A stretch of 64,000 bases of DNA from Ardenticatenaceae bacterium (lineage in GTDB: Bacteria > Chloroflexota > Anaerolineae > Promineifilales > Promineifilaceae): NCBI GenBank assembly GCA_020634415.1, contig JACKBT010000010.1, positions 1-64,000 on the forward strand. Reading direction: 5' to 3'. Below, piece by piece: positions 1 to 11,200 of the stretch; within the stretch, counting starts at the first letter, position 1; every line of letters begins with the position of its first letter. A program made the position numbers and the translations under genes. The notes under the pieces were generated by a model that saw nothing but the letters and a program-made list of their open reading frames with translations, did not search any database and was not told the DNA's origin.

Positions 1-1096
1 GGCCCCATTGGGAGATGCAGTGGGCTTCGTCTATGGCGAGGAGGGCCAGGTTGCTTTGTTCTAACAAGGCGATGGTGTCGGGTTTGAGCAGGGTTTCGGG
101 GGCAACGTAGAGGAGTTTGATGAGTCCCTGCCGCACCTGCTGGATGATGACGGCTTGGGCACTGTAGGTGAGGCTGCTGTTGAGGAAAACGGCCGCTACG
201 CCCACTGCCTGTAACTGCGATACCTGATCCTGCATGAGGGAGATGAGCGGTGAGACAACGACGGTGAGGCCATCCATTAATAAGGCTGGAATTTGATAGC
301 AGAGTGATTTGCCGCCGCCGGTGGGCATGACGACGAGGGTGTCGCGTTGGGCCAGGATGTTGTTGATGATTTCGGCCTGTAACGGCCGAAAATCCTCATA
401 ACCGAAGATGGTTTGCAGGGCTTCTTGAGGAGACTGGAGACTGGAGACTGGAGATTGAGAGGTTGGGAGATTGAAGTAAGTTGGATCAGGTAGGGTGTCG
501 TCGTAGTCGGAGTCGTAGGGGATGTAGTTTTCGTCGGGCAGCCAGAAGTCGTCGAAGGGGAGGGGCGGCGGCGGTGGTGGTGGCAGAGGAGTTCCATTGC
601 CATTTTGGTGGAGGCGGGCGAGGACGGCCGTTTGCGCCAAAACCTCCCCATTTTCATCAATATGGGCCAGGGGGATGTCCAATTCGGTCAGGGTTGCACC
701 GACGAGGAGGGTGCGGTGGCACTGTTCGGGTTTTTCTTCGCTGCACATGAGGGCCACGCGCTGCTGCTGTTGGAAGGCGTTTTGGATGCGGCCGATGCCT
801 TCCTGATAGAAGTCCATCGTTTTGACCCTGGCGTAATCCACTTGGCCATCGGTGTAGCAGTCGGGATGGCCGGGGCGGCCACCGAGGGTCTGCCCCATGA
901 AGAGGTAGCGGATGCCTGCGTTTTGCAGGGCATTTTGCAAGGCTTCTTTGCTGAAATCGGGTTTGTGCCGCGAGTAGGGGGCGGAGCGGATGTCTATGAG
1001 GTAGGCGATGTGGTGTTGGTGGAGAACGGCCGTAAACGCCTCTAACGACCGACTGCCATAACCAATGGTGTAGATGGGGATTAACTTCTCAGGCAT
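1..1096 (-). CDS. DUF488-RecQ helicase fusion, 3' end outside window
   Basis: The frame is open from an ATG at 1096 to the left edge (365 codons). Residues about 8-165 form a DUF488 domain: TIGYGSRS at 10-17, DIRSAPYSR from 35, and the family motif CSEEKPEQCHR from 118. A proline-run linker and a short repeat-derived segment follow. From about residue 222 a RecQ-type superfamily 2 helicase begins, with FRPLQ, Walker A PTGGGKSLCYQ near 258 and DEAHCISQWG at the cut edge. I checked by hand that both halves share one frame. RecQ unwinds DNA in recombination and repair; DUF488 has no settled function. Another in-frame ATG at 1120 is possible; neither start has a clear ribosome binding site. The fusion is unusual, since RecQ normally starts directly with the helicase. 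Confidence 0.85.
   Translation of the reverse strand, partial: MPEKLIPIYTIGYGSRSLEAFTAVLHQHHIAYLIDIRSAPYSRHKPDFSKEALQNALQNAGIRYLFMGQTLGGRPGHPDCYTDGQVDYARVKTMDFYQEGIGRIQNAFQQQQRVALMCSEEKPEQCHRTLLVGATLTELDIPLAHIDENGEVLAQTAVLARLHQNGNGTPLPPPPPPPLPFDDFWLPDENYIPYDSDYDDTLPDPTYFNLPTSQSPVSSLQSPQEALQTIFGYEDFRPLQAEIINNILAQRDTLVVMPTGGGKSLCYQIPALLMDGLTVVVSPLISLMQDQVSQLQAVGVAAVFLNSSLTYSAQAVIIQQVRQGLIKLLYVAPETLLKPDTIALLEQSNLALLAIDEAHCISQWG
430..478. repeat. Iterated GGAGACT/GGAGATT repeat inside the DUF488-RecQ linker
   Basis: Tandem copies of GGAGACT followed by GGAGATT lie in frame in the helicase gene. They encode a linker reading LPTSQSPVSSLQSP. The same unit builds intergenic hairpins elsewhere in the window, so this looks like a copy that was inserted and then kept as an interdomain linker. 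Confidence 0.7.
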
Positions 1097-1231
1097 GAAG
1101 CGATTATAATCCAGGCTCATTATTGCGACTACAAATGAATGACGAGAAATCGTTCAGCAATCAGTGATTGATCGTGTAACGGGCTTGCTGTAGTGGCGGT
1201 TATACTTGTGTAAAAAAGTGAGGAGAGCAAG

Positions 1232-3172
1232 ATGTTTAGAAAGCCAGTTTGCCTTATTTTCAGCGGATGTTTCTGCCTAATTGTGATTTTTATGGTTGGT
1301 TGTGTGCCGATGGAGGAGGTGGCGACGGCAACGGCCGTTACGGAGGTGGTGGGTGGGGAAACGGCCGTGTCTACCCCCATCGCCGCCGTCCCCATCAACA
1401 CCACTCGCCAAACCACCCCAACTCCCACCTCTACCATTTCTGCCACACCACTTCCTACCGCTACACCCACTGCCCAGCCTACAGCCACACCTATCCCCTT
1501 GCCACTCCCACAGATGCAACCTTTCCCAACTGTCACGCCAGATTATCCTTTCCGTGAAACAAAACAAGTTTTCTTGTTTTACGGTGATGTAGGCGGAGAC
1601 GGGGCTAGTCCTCTTGGTAGTTCACTCCCTTCTTTGGTGATTTATGGGGATGGGCAATTGCTCATGGAAGTTGGCGACTGGCAGACAAGAACAATCATGG
1701 AGTCCAATCTTTCGCCAAATGAGATGTGTGATCTACGAGAGCAAATTGCCGCTACTGGGTTTATGGAGCCTCATGATCCATTTGAATACTTTACGCAGCA
1801 GGAAGGGAGTGCTGGCGCACCATATACAGATATTCAGGTGGAAGATGTTTTCTATTCATTTTATAGTCGTGATGTGGATTATTTGGTAGCTGATTTGGCT
1901 AACGGCTATGAGATCATAAAGAATTTTCAACCAACACAGCCCCTTACCTTATACATGCCGGAACAATTTCTTGTTTCGTTGGAAGAATGGCCTTACGAAA
2001 CGCAAACCGAGCCAATCGTTTGGCCTGAAGATTTGCCAGTTTTAGCTGATTTGCGGTCTGATCCTGAGCAAGAACTGTTTGTTATTGAGAACGATCTTCT
2101 AACATCAATTTTCGACCTATTTTCACACCAAATTTCAGTACGCTTTTTTCAAGAGAATGAAATAGTATACAGGATGCTTATTCGTCCTGTTTTGCCGCAC
2201 GAGACTGTGCAAAAGCTCCTTGATTACCCCTTCCCACAAGCACCTAAAGATTATGTGCCTGTCTTAAATTGTGAAAATGAACCATCGTTTATTTCGTCGG
2301 CAATTCCTACAGTAACACCAACCTTAACGGCCGATCTCGCTCAACTTAGTGGACAAGGCCGAATCCTATTTGTTACTGATACTGATGGCGATGATGAGAT
2401 TTTTGTCATGGAAGCTGATGGCACAAATCGCCTACGTTTGACAAACAACCTGGCTGATGATTTCTCCCCAAGTTCATTTCCAGACGGACAGCACATCGTT
2501 TTTGCTTCTGATCGTGATGGGGACAGCGAAATATATGTGATGGCAGTTGATGGAACAGATATTGTGCAACTTACGAACAATGATGTGGGTGACTACACTC
2601 CAGCCGTTTCGCCTGATGGAATGCAAATTGCTTTTGTCTCTGGTCCTGATGGGGACTGGGAAAAATCTGAAATTTACATCATGCGTAGTGATGGTTCTCA
2701 GTTACGTCGTTTAACGAATGATAATAAAGGTAATAGCAATCCTGAATGGACACAAGATGGCCTGCACATTCTGTATAGGCAGGAGACTGGAGGGACTTTG
2801 TACCCTTATTGGCTAGATGTTAATACTTTGGAGAGTATAAGTGCTACCGACACTATCCTTCCTTCCACCAGTGGGAGTTTGCGAGCCTGGTCTCCGGATA
2901 ACTCACGTTTTGTTCGAGACCACAAAGTTGATGACACACACTTTGCGATTCAAATTATGGATGTCAACAGAAATATTTTGCAAGAAGCCATCATGCCTGT
3001 AGATTATTTTCGTTCATTTGATTGGAGTTCCGATGGGAAGTTTGTTCTTTTCTCTGCACGAGAGTACGGTGACTGGGACATCGAACTCTATGTTTTAATA
3101 GTGGAAACGGGCGAAGTGATCCAAATTACGCACAATCAGCAAGATGAATTTGGTGCTGTTTGGTGGCCGTAG
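1232..3172 (+). CDS. Lipoprotein with C-terminal TolB/PD40-type beta-propeller repeats
   Basis: The 646-residue product begins with a signal peptide ending in lipobox MVGC (lipidated Cys24), followed by a Thr/Pro-rich linker to about residue 95. The middle third has no motif I recognise. From about residue 375 several repeats follow the pattern ILFVTDTDGDDEIFVM, SPDGMQIAF and DGTNRLRLTNN, typical of PD40 blades in TolB-like propellers. It is probably anchored to the outer face of the membrane; a binding role is inference. GAGGAG stands 5 bases before the ATG. It precedes the DNA-repair pair on the same strand, but a shared transcript is not evident. Its AT-richer body lacks most of the ACGGCCGT motifs found in the neighbours. 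Confidence 0.75.
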   Translation: MFRKPVCLIFSGCFCLIVIFMVGCVPMEEVATATAVTEVVGGETAVSTPIAAVPINTTRQTTPTPTSTISATPLPTATPTAQPTATPIPLPLPQMQPFPTVTPDYPFRETKQVFLFYGDVGGDGASPLGSSLPSLVIYGDGQLLMEVGDWQTRTIMESNLSPNEMCDLREQIAATGFMEPHDPFEYFTQQEGSAGAPYTDIQVEDVFYSFYSRDVDYLVADLANGYEIIKNFQPTQPLTLYMPEQFLVSLEEWPYETQTEPIVWPEDLPVLADLRSDPEQELFVIENDLLTSIFDLFSHQISVRFFQENEIVYRMLIRPVLPHETVQKLLDYPFPQAPKDYVPVLNCENEPSFISSAIPTVTPTLTADLAQLSGQGRILFVTDTDGDDEIFVMEADGTNRLRLTNNLADDFSPSSFPDGQHIVFASDRDGDSEIYVMAVDGTDIVQLTNNDVGDYTPAVSPDGMQIAFVSGPDGDWEKSEIYIMRSDGSQLRRLTNDNKGNSNPEWTQDGLHILYRQETGGTLYPYWLDVNTLESISATDTILPSTSGSLRAWSPDNSRFVRDHKVDDTHFAIQIMDVNRNILQEAIMPVDYFRSFDWSSDGKFVLFSAREYGDWDIELYVLIVETGEVIQITHNQQDEFGAVWWP

Positions 3173-3226
3173 AGTGATGTCCGAAAATAGCCAGCTTTCT
3201 CGTGTGGAATCGGTTATGATTCTGGC

Positions 3227-4678
3227 ATGGAACTGAATCATGAACATTGTTACGCGATTGTAAAAAGTAGAGATGAACGGTACGACGGCCGTTTCTTCAC
3301 TGGCGTTCTGACCACAGGCATCTACTGCCGGCCCATCTGCCCCGCGCCGCGACCCAAAGCGGAAAACGTGCGCTTTTTTGTGTCGGCAGCGGCGGCGGAA
3401 GAGGCGGGGCTGCGCCCCTGTTTGCGCTGTCGCCCCGAATCCTCACCAGGCACACCCGATTGGGTTGGCACTTCGGCCACTGTTAACCGCGCCCTGCGCC
3501 TGATTGGCGAGGGGGTGATGGACGAGCACGATTTGCCGGAGTTAGCCAGTCGTTTGCACGTGGGTACGCGCCAACTGCACCGCCTTTTTGTGCAGCATGT
3601 GGGCGCTTCGCCCGTCACCGTTGCCCAAAATCGGCGGGTGCTGTTTGCTAAAAAGCTCATTACGGAAACAACGCTGCCGATGACGGAGATTGCTTTTAGC
3701 GCGGGTTTCTCCAGTATTCGCCGCTTTAATGATGTGATGCAGAAGGTATACGGCCGTTCGCCCACCACCCTGCGCAAAGAAGGAACCCGACCCCGCCCGC
3801 AAGCCGAGCTACAGCTCAAACTGGCTTATCGGCCACCCTACGACTGGCAGGCCATCCTGCAATTTTTGGGCGCACGGGCTATTCCCGGCGTGGAGTGGGT
3901 AGATGGCGACCAATACCGGCGCACGGTGAAAATGGGCGAGGCGGTGGGCACGATTTTGGTGGCACACGAAGCGGCCAAACACAATTTGCTGCTCACCATC
4001 TCGCCCAACCTCTCGCGCAGCCTCATTCACATTGTGGATCGGGTGCGGCATCTGTTTGACTTACGCGCCGACCCGATGGTGATTGGGGAGCATCTGGCGC
4101 AGGATGCGCGGCTGGCTCCCCTTGTGGCGCGGCGGCCTGGGCTGCGCGTGCCGGGGGCGTGGGATGGGTTTGAGGTGGCGGTTAGGGCTATTTTGGGGCA
4201 GCAGGTGAGTGTGAAGGGGGCGACGACGCTGTCGGGGCGATTGGTGGCTGCTTGTGGCACGCTGCTTGAAGGCAGTGATCCCCATCTGACCCACCTCTTT
4301 CCCACCCCAGAGCGGCTGAGTGAGGCGGATTTAAGTGGCCTGGGTCTGACGGGGCAGCGGATCGTGGCGATTCAGGCGTTGGCGCGGGCGGTGCATGAGG
4401 GGGAGTTGGTGCTGGGAACGGCCGTTTCCCTCGACGATCTCATTGCCCAACTGGTGCCACTGCCGGGTATTGGCGATTGGACGGCGCATTATATGGCGAT
4501 GCGTGTTTTTGGCGAGCCGGATGCGTTCCCGGCGGGTGATTTGGTGTTAAGGAAGGCGGTGGGGGATGGAACGGCCGTTACCGCTAAACAGCTTCAACAA
4601 ATGGCCGAAGCCTGGCGGCCCTGGCGGGCTTATGCAGCGATGCAGTTGTGGGCGGGGAGTCTTGAGGTAATTCAGTAA
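3227..4678 (+). CDS. Ada-type regulator fused to AlkA-type DNA-3-methyladenine glycosylase
   Basis: The 483-residue protein joins three modules. The N-terminal Ada metal-binding domain carries the IYCRPICP and PCLRCRPE cysteines, which in the family repair methyl-phosphotriesters and switch on transcription. An AraC-type helix-turn-helix follows (about 85-185; ITEIAFSAGFSSIRRF-like pattern). The rest is an AlkA-like glycosylase with the helix-hairpin-helix LPGIGDWTAHYMAMR and the catalytic Asp in FPAGDLVL. This order is the known Ada/AlkA fusion of adaptive alkylation responses: it senses alkylation and removes 3-methyladenine-type bases. The following gene encodes the alkyl-guanine transferase, so the pair forms a compact repair unit. 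Confidence 0.9.
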   Translation: MELNHEHCYAIVKSRDERYDGRFFTGVLTTGIYCRPICPAPRPKAENVRFFVSAAAAEEAGLRPCLRCRPESSPGTPDWVGTSATVNRALRLIGEGVMDEHDLPELASRLHVGTRQLHRLFVQHVGASPVTVAQNRRVLFAKKLITETTLPMTEIAFSAGFSSIRRFNDVMQKVYGRSPTTLRKEGTRPRPQAELQLKLAYRPPYDWQAILQFLGARAIPGVEWVDGDQYRRTVKMGEAVGTILVAHEAAKHNLLLTISPNLSRSLIHIVDRVRHLFDLRADPMVIGEHLAQDARLAPLVARRPGLRVPGAWDGFEVAVRAILGQQVSVKGATTLSGRLVAACGTLLEGSDPHLTHLFPTPERLSEADLSGLGLTGQRIVAIQALARAVHEGELVLGTAVSLDDLIAQLVPLPGIGDWTAHYMAMRVFGEPDAFPAGDLVLRKAVGDGTAVTAKQLQQMAEAWRPWRAYAAMQLWAGSLEVIQ

Positions 4679-4711
4679 TTGGGTAATTATGTAATTTGAG
4701 GAGATTTATAA

Positions 4712-5197
4712 GTGAATAAACAGACATTTTATACGCATGTAGACAGCCCGATGGGGCCGATTTTATTAGTGAGCGATGGTACGAATTTGACGGGGTTGAA
4801 TTTTCAGACGGAGAAACGGCCGATTCAAATTCAACCAGATTGGCAAGAAGACGATGCACCTTTTGCGGAGGTGATTGCCCAATTGCTCGCTTATTTTGCT
4901 GGAGAACGACACGATTTTGAGCTGCCTTTGGCTTTTAACGGCACAGAATTCCAGAATGCAGTTTGGCAGGAATTACAGAATATTCCCTACGGTGAAACGA
5001 CTTCTTATGGGGAATTGGCGCGGCGCATTGGCCGGCCGAAGGCGGTGCGGGCGGTGGGGGCGGCCAATGGGGCCAACCCTATTCCGTTGGTTGTGCCTTG
5101 TCATCGGGTGATTGGTAGTAACGGTAGCCTTACTGGTTATGGTGGGGGACTACCCATCAAAAAAGCATTGCTGGCTCACGAGCAGAGCCATCGGTAA
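4712..5197 (+). CDS. ogt: Methylated-DNA--protein-cysteine S-methyltransferase (Ogt/MGMT)
   Basis: The 161-residue protein has the family active site IPLVVPCHRVIG, whose Cys takes the alkyl group from O6-alkylguanine in a single-turnover reaction. The upstream helix-turn-helix region (PYGETTSYGELARRIGRPKAVRAVG) and the downstream SLTGYGGGLPIKKALLAHE segment are also intact. Length matches Ogt. The start is a GTG at 4712, with GAGGAG 8 bases upstream; no better start exists. It follows the Ada/AlkA fusion by 33 bases, in a gap made of repeated GTAATT units, and is probably cotranscribed with it. Confidence 0.92.
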   Translation: MNKQTFYTHVDSPMGPILLVSDGTNLTGLNFQTEKRPIQIQPDWQEDDAPFAEVIAQLLAYFAGERHDFELPLAFNGTEFQNAVWQELQNIPYGETTSYGELARRIGRPKAVRAVGAANGANPIPLVVPCHRVIGSNGSLTGYGGGLPIKKALLAHEQSHR

Positions 5198-5205
5198 TTG
5201 TGAAT

Positions 5206-5293
5206 GTAAAACGTGAAACGTAAAGCGTAAAAAATATCCACGCAAAGGCGCAAAGGCGCAAAGGGAATTTATGTATTACGTTTTATGTTTTAC
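5206..5293. repeat. Iterated-unit hairpin with embedded GCAAAGGC tandem repeat
   Basis: The gap between convergent genes holds CGTAAAA-type units on the left (5206-5232) and their approximate reverse complement on the right (5275-5293). CACGCAAAGG-type tandem units lie between them at 5239-5264. The outer arms could pair as a long imperfect stem. Part of the GCAAAGGC tandem recurs at 53617-53634. Confidence 0.6.
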
Positions 5294-8200
5294 TCATCGT
5301 GCCAAAGTCATCAGAGCCAACGTTAGCAGCCTGCCTGCCGCCGCCAGCCGTTCTTCATGGACGGCGAAGGCGGCTGTGTCGGGCAGGTTGTTTTCGTCGG
5401 CCAGCCGCCAGGCGATGACGAGGGTGGGCAGACCGGCTTCGCGGAAAGGGATTTGGTCGCTGTTGGTGGTTTGTGCTGCTAGTACCAACTGTTCATCGAG
5501 TGCGGTGGCGGCGGTATTGAGGGTGTGGAGCAAACGGCCGTCACGAGTCTCATCCCCCTGTGCGCCTAGGCTAAAACCATCACCGCCGCCCACGCCATCT
5601 AGCTGGAGCATGGCGATGGTGTGGCTGAGGGGTTGGGTGGGGGTGAGGGTGTAGTAGGTGGAGCCAAGTTGACCCATTTCTTGTGCGCCCCAGGCGGCAA
5701 AGAGAACTGTATGTTTAGGCTGGTAGCCGATTTCTTGCCAGGTTTGAGCCAGCGCCAGCAAGGTGGCAATGCCGCTGGCATTATCGTTTGCACCCGTGTA
5801 GGTGAGGCCGGGTTCGGTGGCGCAGGTGTGGGCGGCGGGGAAGCCGGTGGCGGTGGCGGGACAGAGTAAGGTGGGGGGATCGTTGCCCACGTGGTCGTAA
5901 TGAGCGCCGATGATGATGATTTCCTGGCTGAGGAAGGGATCGCTGCCGGGCAGGAGGGCCAGGATGTTGGCGCTGGTGGTGGGCGTGGGCGGGCTGAGGG
6001 GCGCGTCGAGATGGGCGGTGATGTTGAGGGGGTGATAGGGCGGCAGTTTTTCCATATCGGCGCGGTTCAGGTCGAGGGTTTCGAGGAAGCGCGTGTAACC
6101 GGCGGCGGTGAGTTCGTAGACGGGGAGGGGAGCGAGATCGGTGGGGAGAATCGGCCGTTTGCCCCATAAATCGGCTTCTTCGCGCTTAAATGTAGGCAGG
6201 ATCAGCCCCACTGCGCCGCGTTCGGCCAGTTGGCGCAGGGCGGCGTTGAGGCTGGGCGGCGGCGGCATGAGGACGATTTTGCCGTCGAGATTGCCTGCGG
6301 CTTCCAGGCTGTTGAGCCAGACGAGATCGGCGCTGACGGTGCTGGTGAGGGCGGGACGAGCCAACAGGAACTCCTGACGATAGGTGTAGGTTTGGGCGGT
6401 GGTGGTGAAGACGAGGGCCAGGCGCGGGGCGTACAGCAGGGCGGTGTGGGTGATGGGGAAGGGCTGGACGTAGCTGCTGCTGTCACCGGCGGGCTGCAAG
6501 CCGTAGCTGGCGAATTGGGCGGCGATGTAGTCGGCTGCTTGTTCGGCGCCATCTGTACCGGCGAGACGGCCGTTCCAATCTGGATTGGTGAGGGCGTTGA
6601 GGTGGGCAATGGCCGTTGCTACCTCAAACCCTTGCGCCGCTGTAACCCACTCCGGCTGCACGTGGCCCTGCGCTAACGAATCGCGCCAGGTGAGGGCGAA
6701 GGCGGGCAGGGTGAGGCCCATTTGGGCGTGGGAGGTGGCATCGGAGGGGTCTTGCAGCAGAGCGAGGAGTGTGTCCCAGCCATAGGTTTCTACGAGATAG
6801 CGCACGGCATCCCAGGCAGCAGCCTGGACGAGGGGACGGCGTGTGTCGGAGAGTTGGTCATCGTTGGGCAGGGTGAAGAGGTCGGGCAAGGTGTCGTTTT
6901 GAGCGGCCGTTTGCAGGTCGTGGAGGCTGGTGGAGACGGCCGTTAACGCCTGTCCTCTATCAAATTGGCGCGACAGCAGCAGGCTCACCCCTTTGAGCAG
7001 CCACTCCTCGCCCACACCCATCTGGTGCAGCAGTTGGCGTGTTAGTTGGAGGGCTAAGGCCGACTGGTAATCGTCGTTGACGAGCAGTTTGATGCCTGCG
7101 TTGGGGGTCGTCCAACCGCCAGCCGTGCCAAAGTTGGGGGCGATGGCCTGCCCCATATCGGCGGCGTTGGTGTACAACTCGACAGCCAGCGGCGCGGGGT
7201 TGGCGATTTGGAGTTGGGCGGCCAGTTGGGTGTAGATGATTTCGGCATCTTGTTGGATGGTTTGGGCCAATTCGGTCTGTCCGTCAGAATATCGCATAGT
7301 CAATAGGATGCCCTGCAAAGGAACCAACAAAGAACCAAACCAACGATAGCCGCTGTCCGAGCGGACAAATACGCGGGGCAAAGTGGTGGTGTGGGTGGGG
7401 GAGTCGCCGAGGGTGTAGTGCCAGGTGACATCGGCGAGGACGTTGCCGTTGGCAAGGAGGGCGATGGGTGACGCGGTGAGGCTGAAGTCGGTGATGTTGT
7501 TTTGTTGGGCGGTGCGGAACCAGTAAGTTTGGCTGGCTTCGAGATGGGGTACGGTGGGGTCGAGGGTGTTGAGGAAGGCGGGGAGGTTGTTGGTGGTAAC
7601 GGCCGTTGCCCGTTCTGCCAGCAGGGCATCCAGTTGGGTTTGGATGGTGCTGAGACGACTGCGCCAATCTTGCTGCCAGAGGGCGGCAAAGTCGGTGGTG
7701 TTCAGGGTCTCTTGTAAGGCTGCTTCTACACCATCACGCCCGGCAGCCTGGATAAATGCGCCCAGACCACGCCAGCCGAGCCGCTGCTGCAAATAGGAAA
7801 CGGCCGCCCAATCGAGGGCTGGTTGTGTGGCAAAATTGTCGTTGATGACGGCCGTTTGCAGAGCGGGTAATAGCTGCTTTTGGGTAGCGATGAGGTCGGT
7901 CTGTTCTTGCAGGAGGAGGGGCAGGCCGTGCCACAGCCAGGGGGCATCGGCTTCGCGGAGGCCAGCGTTGGCGAGGAGGAGTTGGGCCAGGGTGTCGGTT
8001 AGCTGCTGGCTGGTGCTGATGGCGGGGCTGTAGACGAGTTTGACGAGGCCGGGTTCAACCCAACTGGCCTGGTCGGCGGGCAGGCCCAGGCTGGTGGTGG
8101 CGCGGAGGGTGCTGCTGTCGGGCAGGAGGAGCAGGGTGGTGGGCGGCGCGGCGGGTAAATCAAGCAAGTTGGTAAAGCGGTTGAGCTGGTTTTGGATGAG

Positions 8201-11200
8201 TTGGGCGGTGGGCGTGAGGGGAGATGTGGCTTCTGGCGGCTGGGCGATGGTGATGGGGCCAATGGGCTGTGGGTGCAGGTTGGGGCCGTGCCACTGCCAG
8301 CCGCTGTCGGTGCGGCTGAGGCGCACGGTGAGGGGGATGCTTTCTTGGGTGTCGGTGATGTTCAGCCCCAGGCTGAGGCTGACGATGGCTGTGTCGCCCT
8401 GCACCTGGATGGCGGTGGGGGTGAGGCTGACTTCTTGGGGGTTGAGTTGCTGCAAGTCGGTGAGCCAGTGGGTGTCTGCAGCCGTTTGTCCATCGGGGTG
8501 TGTGGTGGCGAGGAAGGCGGTGAGGTCGCCGTTGTTGATGGCGGCGGTGCGGCTGGCGAGCATATCGCGGATGGCTGGTTCGCTGTCGGCGAGGGCTAGA
8601 AGGGTGGCGTTGGCGACTTGGGCGGCGGCGGTGAGTTTGGCTGGTTCGATGACGTTGGGCAGGTCTATGGGGCGATGGTAGGAGGGAATGTCTACGTCCT
8701 CATCTACCCAGATGATGAGGCTGGAGGCCACGCCCGCTTCGAGGAAGGGGACATGATCGCTGCGGCCGAGGTTGATAACGGCCGTTGCCACTCCCAAACT
8801 TTGGGCCGACGCGGCCAATTCATCGGCCAGGGGGCCGCTGCTGATGGAGAGTGTATCTATACCTGTGCCTACCATGTCCATCTGGATGGCGGCCTGGGTC
8901 ACATCCAGGGGGTAGCGGGGGTGCTGCACGTAGTAGGTGGAGCCGAAAAGGCCATGCTCTTCGCCATCCCAGGCGGCGAAGAGGACAGTGCGGCGGGGGA
9001 CGTAGCCATTTTCGTGCCAACTGCGGGCGATTTCCAGCATGGCGGCTATGCCGGAGGCGTTGTCGTTGGCTCCAGCCCAAATTGTGCCGTCGGGAGTATG
9101 GCCCAGATGGTCGAAGTGTCCGCCGATGATGACGATTTCGTGGGCGTAGCGGGGATCGCGGCCGGGAATGACGCCGAGGACGTTGCGAGCTTGATGGGTG
9201 CTGGCGGCGGGGGCAGCCAGTGAGAATTCAACTTCGGCGGTGAGGGGCAGGGAGTCGGGGGTGTTGAGCAGGTTGGTGATGGTGGTGCTGCTGCCAATGA
9301 GCAAATCTTGTACCAGATCGTCGTAGACGCGGAAGGTGGGAATGGTTTGGGCGACCCAGGTTTCGCGGTAGATGTTGCCGAAGCCGGGGGGGAAGAGGGC
9401 GGGGTCGGTGAGGAGGAGGAGGCCCGCTGCGCCATACTCAAGGGCGGCGCGGCTGACGGGGGTGATGTCGGCGCGGGCGATGATGTTTTGGCAGAGGGGG
9501 ACTTTGCCGACGAGGTTTTGTCCGGCGAAGTCGTCGGGCTGGCAGTCGTCGAGCCAGATGACCTGGCCGCGCCCGCTGCCGGAGCCAGCGTAGTTGAAGA
9601 TGGTGGGGTTGTAATCTTGGAAGCGGGTTTGGGAAACGGCCGATCCATTGGCAAAAACGGTGAGATCGGGGGCGGCCGAAAGTTCGGTGTAGGTGATGGG
9701 GAAGTTCTGGAAGAATGTGCCGTCGTCGCCTGCGGGCTGGAGGCCGTAGGCGGCGAAATGGTCGGCGATGTAGTCGGCGGCGGCTTGGCCGCCAGGGGAG
9801 CCAGCCATGCGGCCCGCATATTCAGGGCTGGCGAGGATTTCGATGTGGCGCATGGCTTCCTCAAAACGCCAGCTTTGCACGAGGGCGGGCAGGTTGCCGT
9901 TGGCGATGAGGGGGCTGGGGTTGTAGGTGGCGGGGGTGGTTTGGGGAGCAGTGGGAGGGGCGGGGGTGGAGACTGGAGACTGGAGATTGGAGATTGATGG
10001 TGCGGGGGTGGGTTGTTGATTGTGGGTGATGAGAGGTGGGGTGTTATCGCGGTTGGTGAGCCAGAGGGCGGCGGGGATGAGGAGGGCGAGGAGGAGCAGG
10101 ATGGCGAGGCTGATTTGGCGGCGGCGGGTGAGGAAGGGGGATGGTGTGGTGAGGGTTTGGCCGCGTTGGAGGGGTTGTAAACGGCCGTAGGTGAGGCTGC
10201 GCCACAGCCATTCAACGGGACCGAACTGGTACTGTTCCAGCCACCAGCGGCTGAAGTGGATTTGGGCGATGTAGATGATGAGGGTGAGAATAAGGCCGAA
10301 GGTGGGGTCTGTGAGGCCGTAGAAGCCGAGGCCGTAGCTGTAGAAGATGAGGGTGGCGATGAGGCTTTGGCTGAGGTAGTTGGTGAGGGCCATGCGGCCG
10401 ACGGGGGCGAGGGGCTGGAGCCATTGGCGGCCGCGCCCGGTTTGCAAAAGGAGGATGAGGGCGGAGACGTAGAAGAGCATGAGGCTGGGGGCGGCGATGG
10501 TGCGGGTGGCGGTGATGGTGAAACGGGTGTAGAGGGCGGGAACGGCCGTTGTATGATTGCTCACATAGACAAACAGCCCGTTAAAGAGGAGGCCCACGAC
10601 AAAGGTGATAAGGGCCACACGCTTGATAAGGGGCAGATGCTGCTGGATGTTTTGGAAGAGCCGCCGCTTGCCCACATAGAGACCAAGCAAGAACATGGCA
10701 AAAATATTGCCGAAGAAGTAGAGAAAGCCGCTGAGGATGGCCAGATACTCCTGAAGGCGGCGTTGGGTCACTTCGGCAAAGGTTCCGGTCTGGTAGAGGG
10801 AGACGGGATAGATGCTGCGTTTGAGGGGGGCAACGAGGTCTGCGTAGCCCTGGCGCAGGGCTTCGAGGGCGTTACCGGGCAGGGTGAGCATCATGGAGAG
10901 AAGGAGGCAGAGGCCCACGCTGATGAGCAGGAAGCGGGGGGAGCGGTGGCGGAAGAGGAGGAGGATGAAGCCGAGCAGGGCGTAGATGGTGAGGATGTCG
11001 CCGAACCAGATGAGGGTGCCGTGGATGATGCCGATGAGCAGCAGGATGGTGAGGCGGCGCAGGTAGAGGGGGATGAAGGGGCGATTTTTGGCTTGGGCGC
11101 GGAGCATTTGGATGGCCATGCCCCAGCCGAAGAGGAAAGAGAAGAGGGAGTAGAATTTGGCTTCGACGAGGAAGCGGGTGGCGTTGACGAGGGCGATGTC

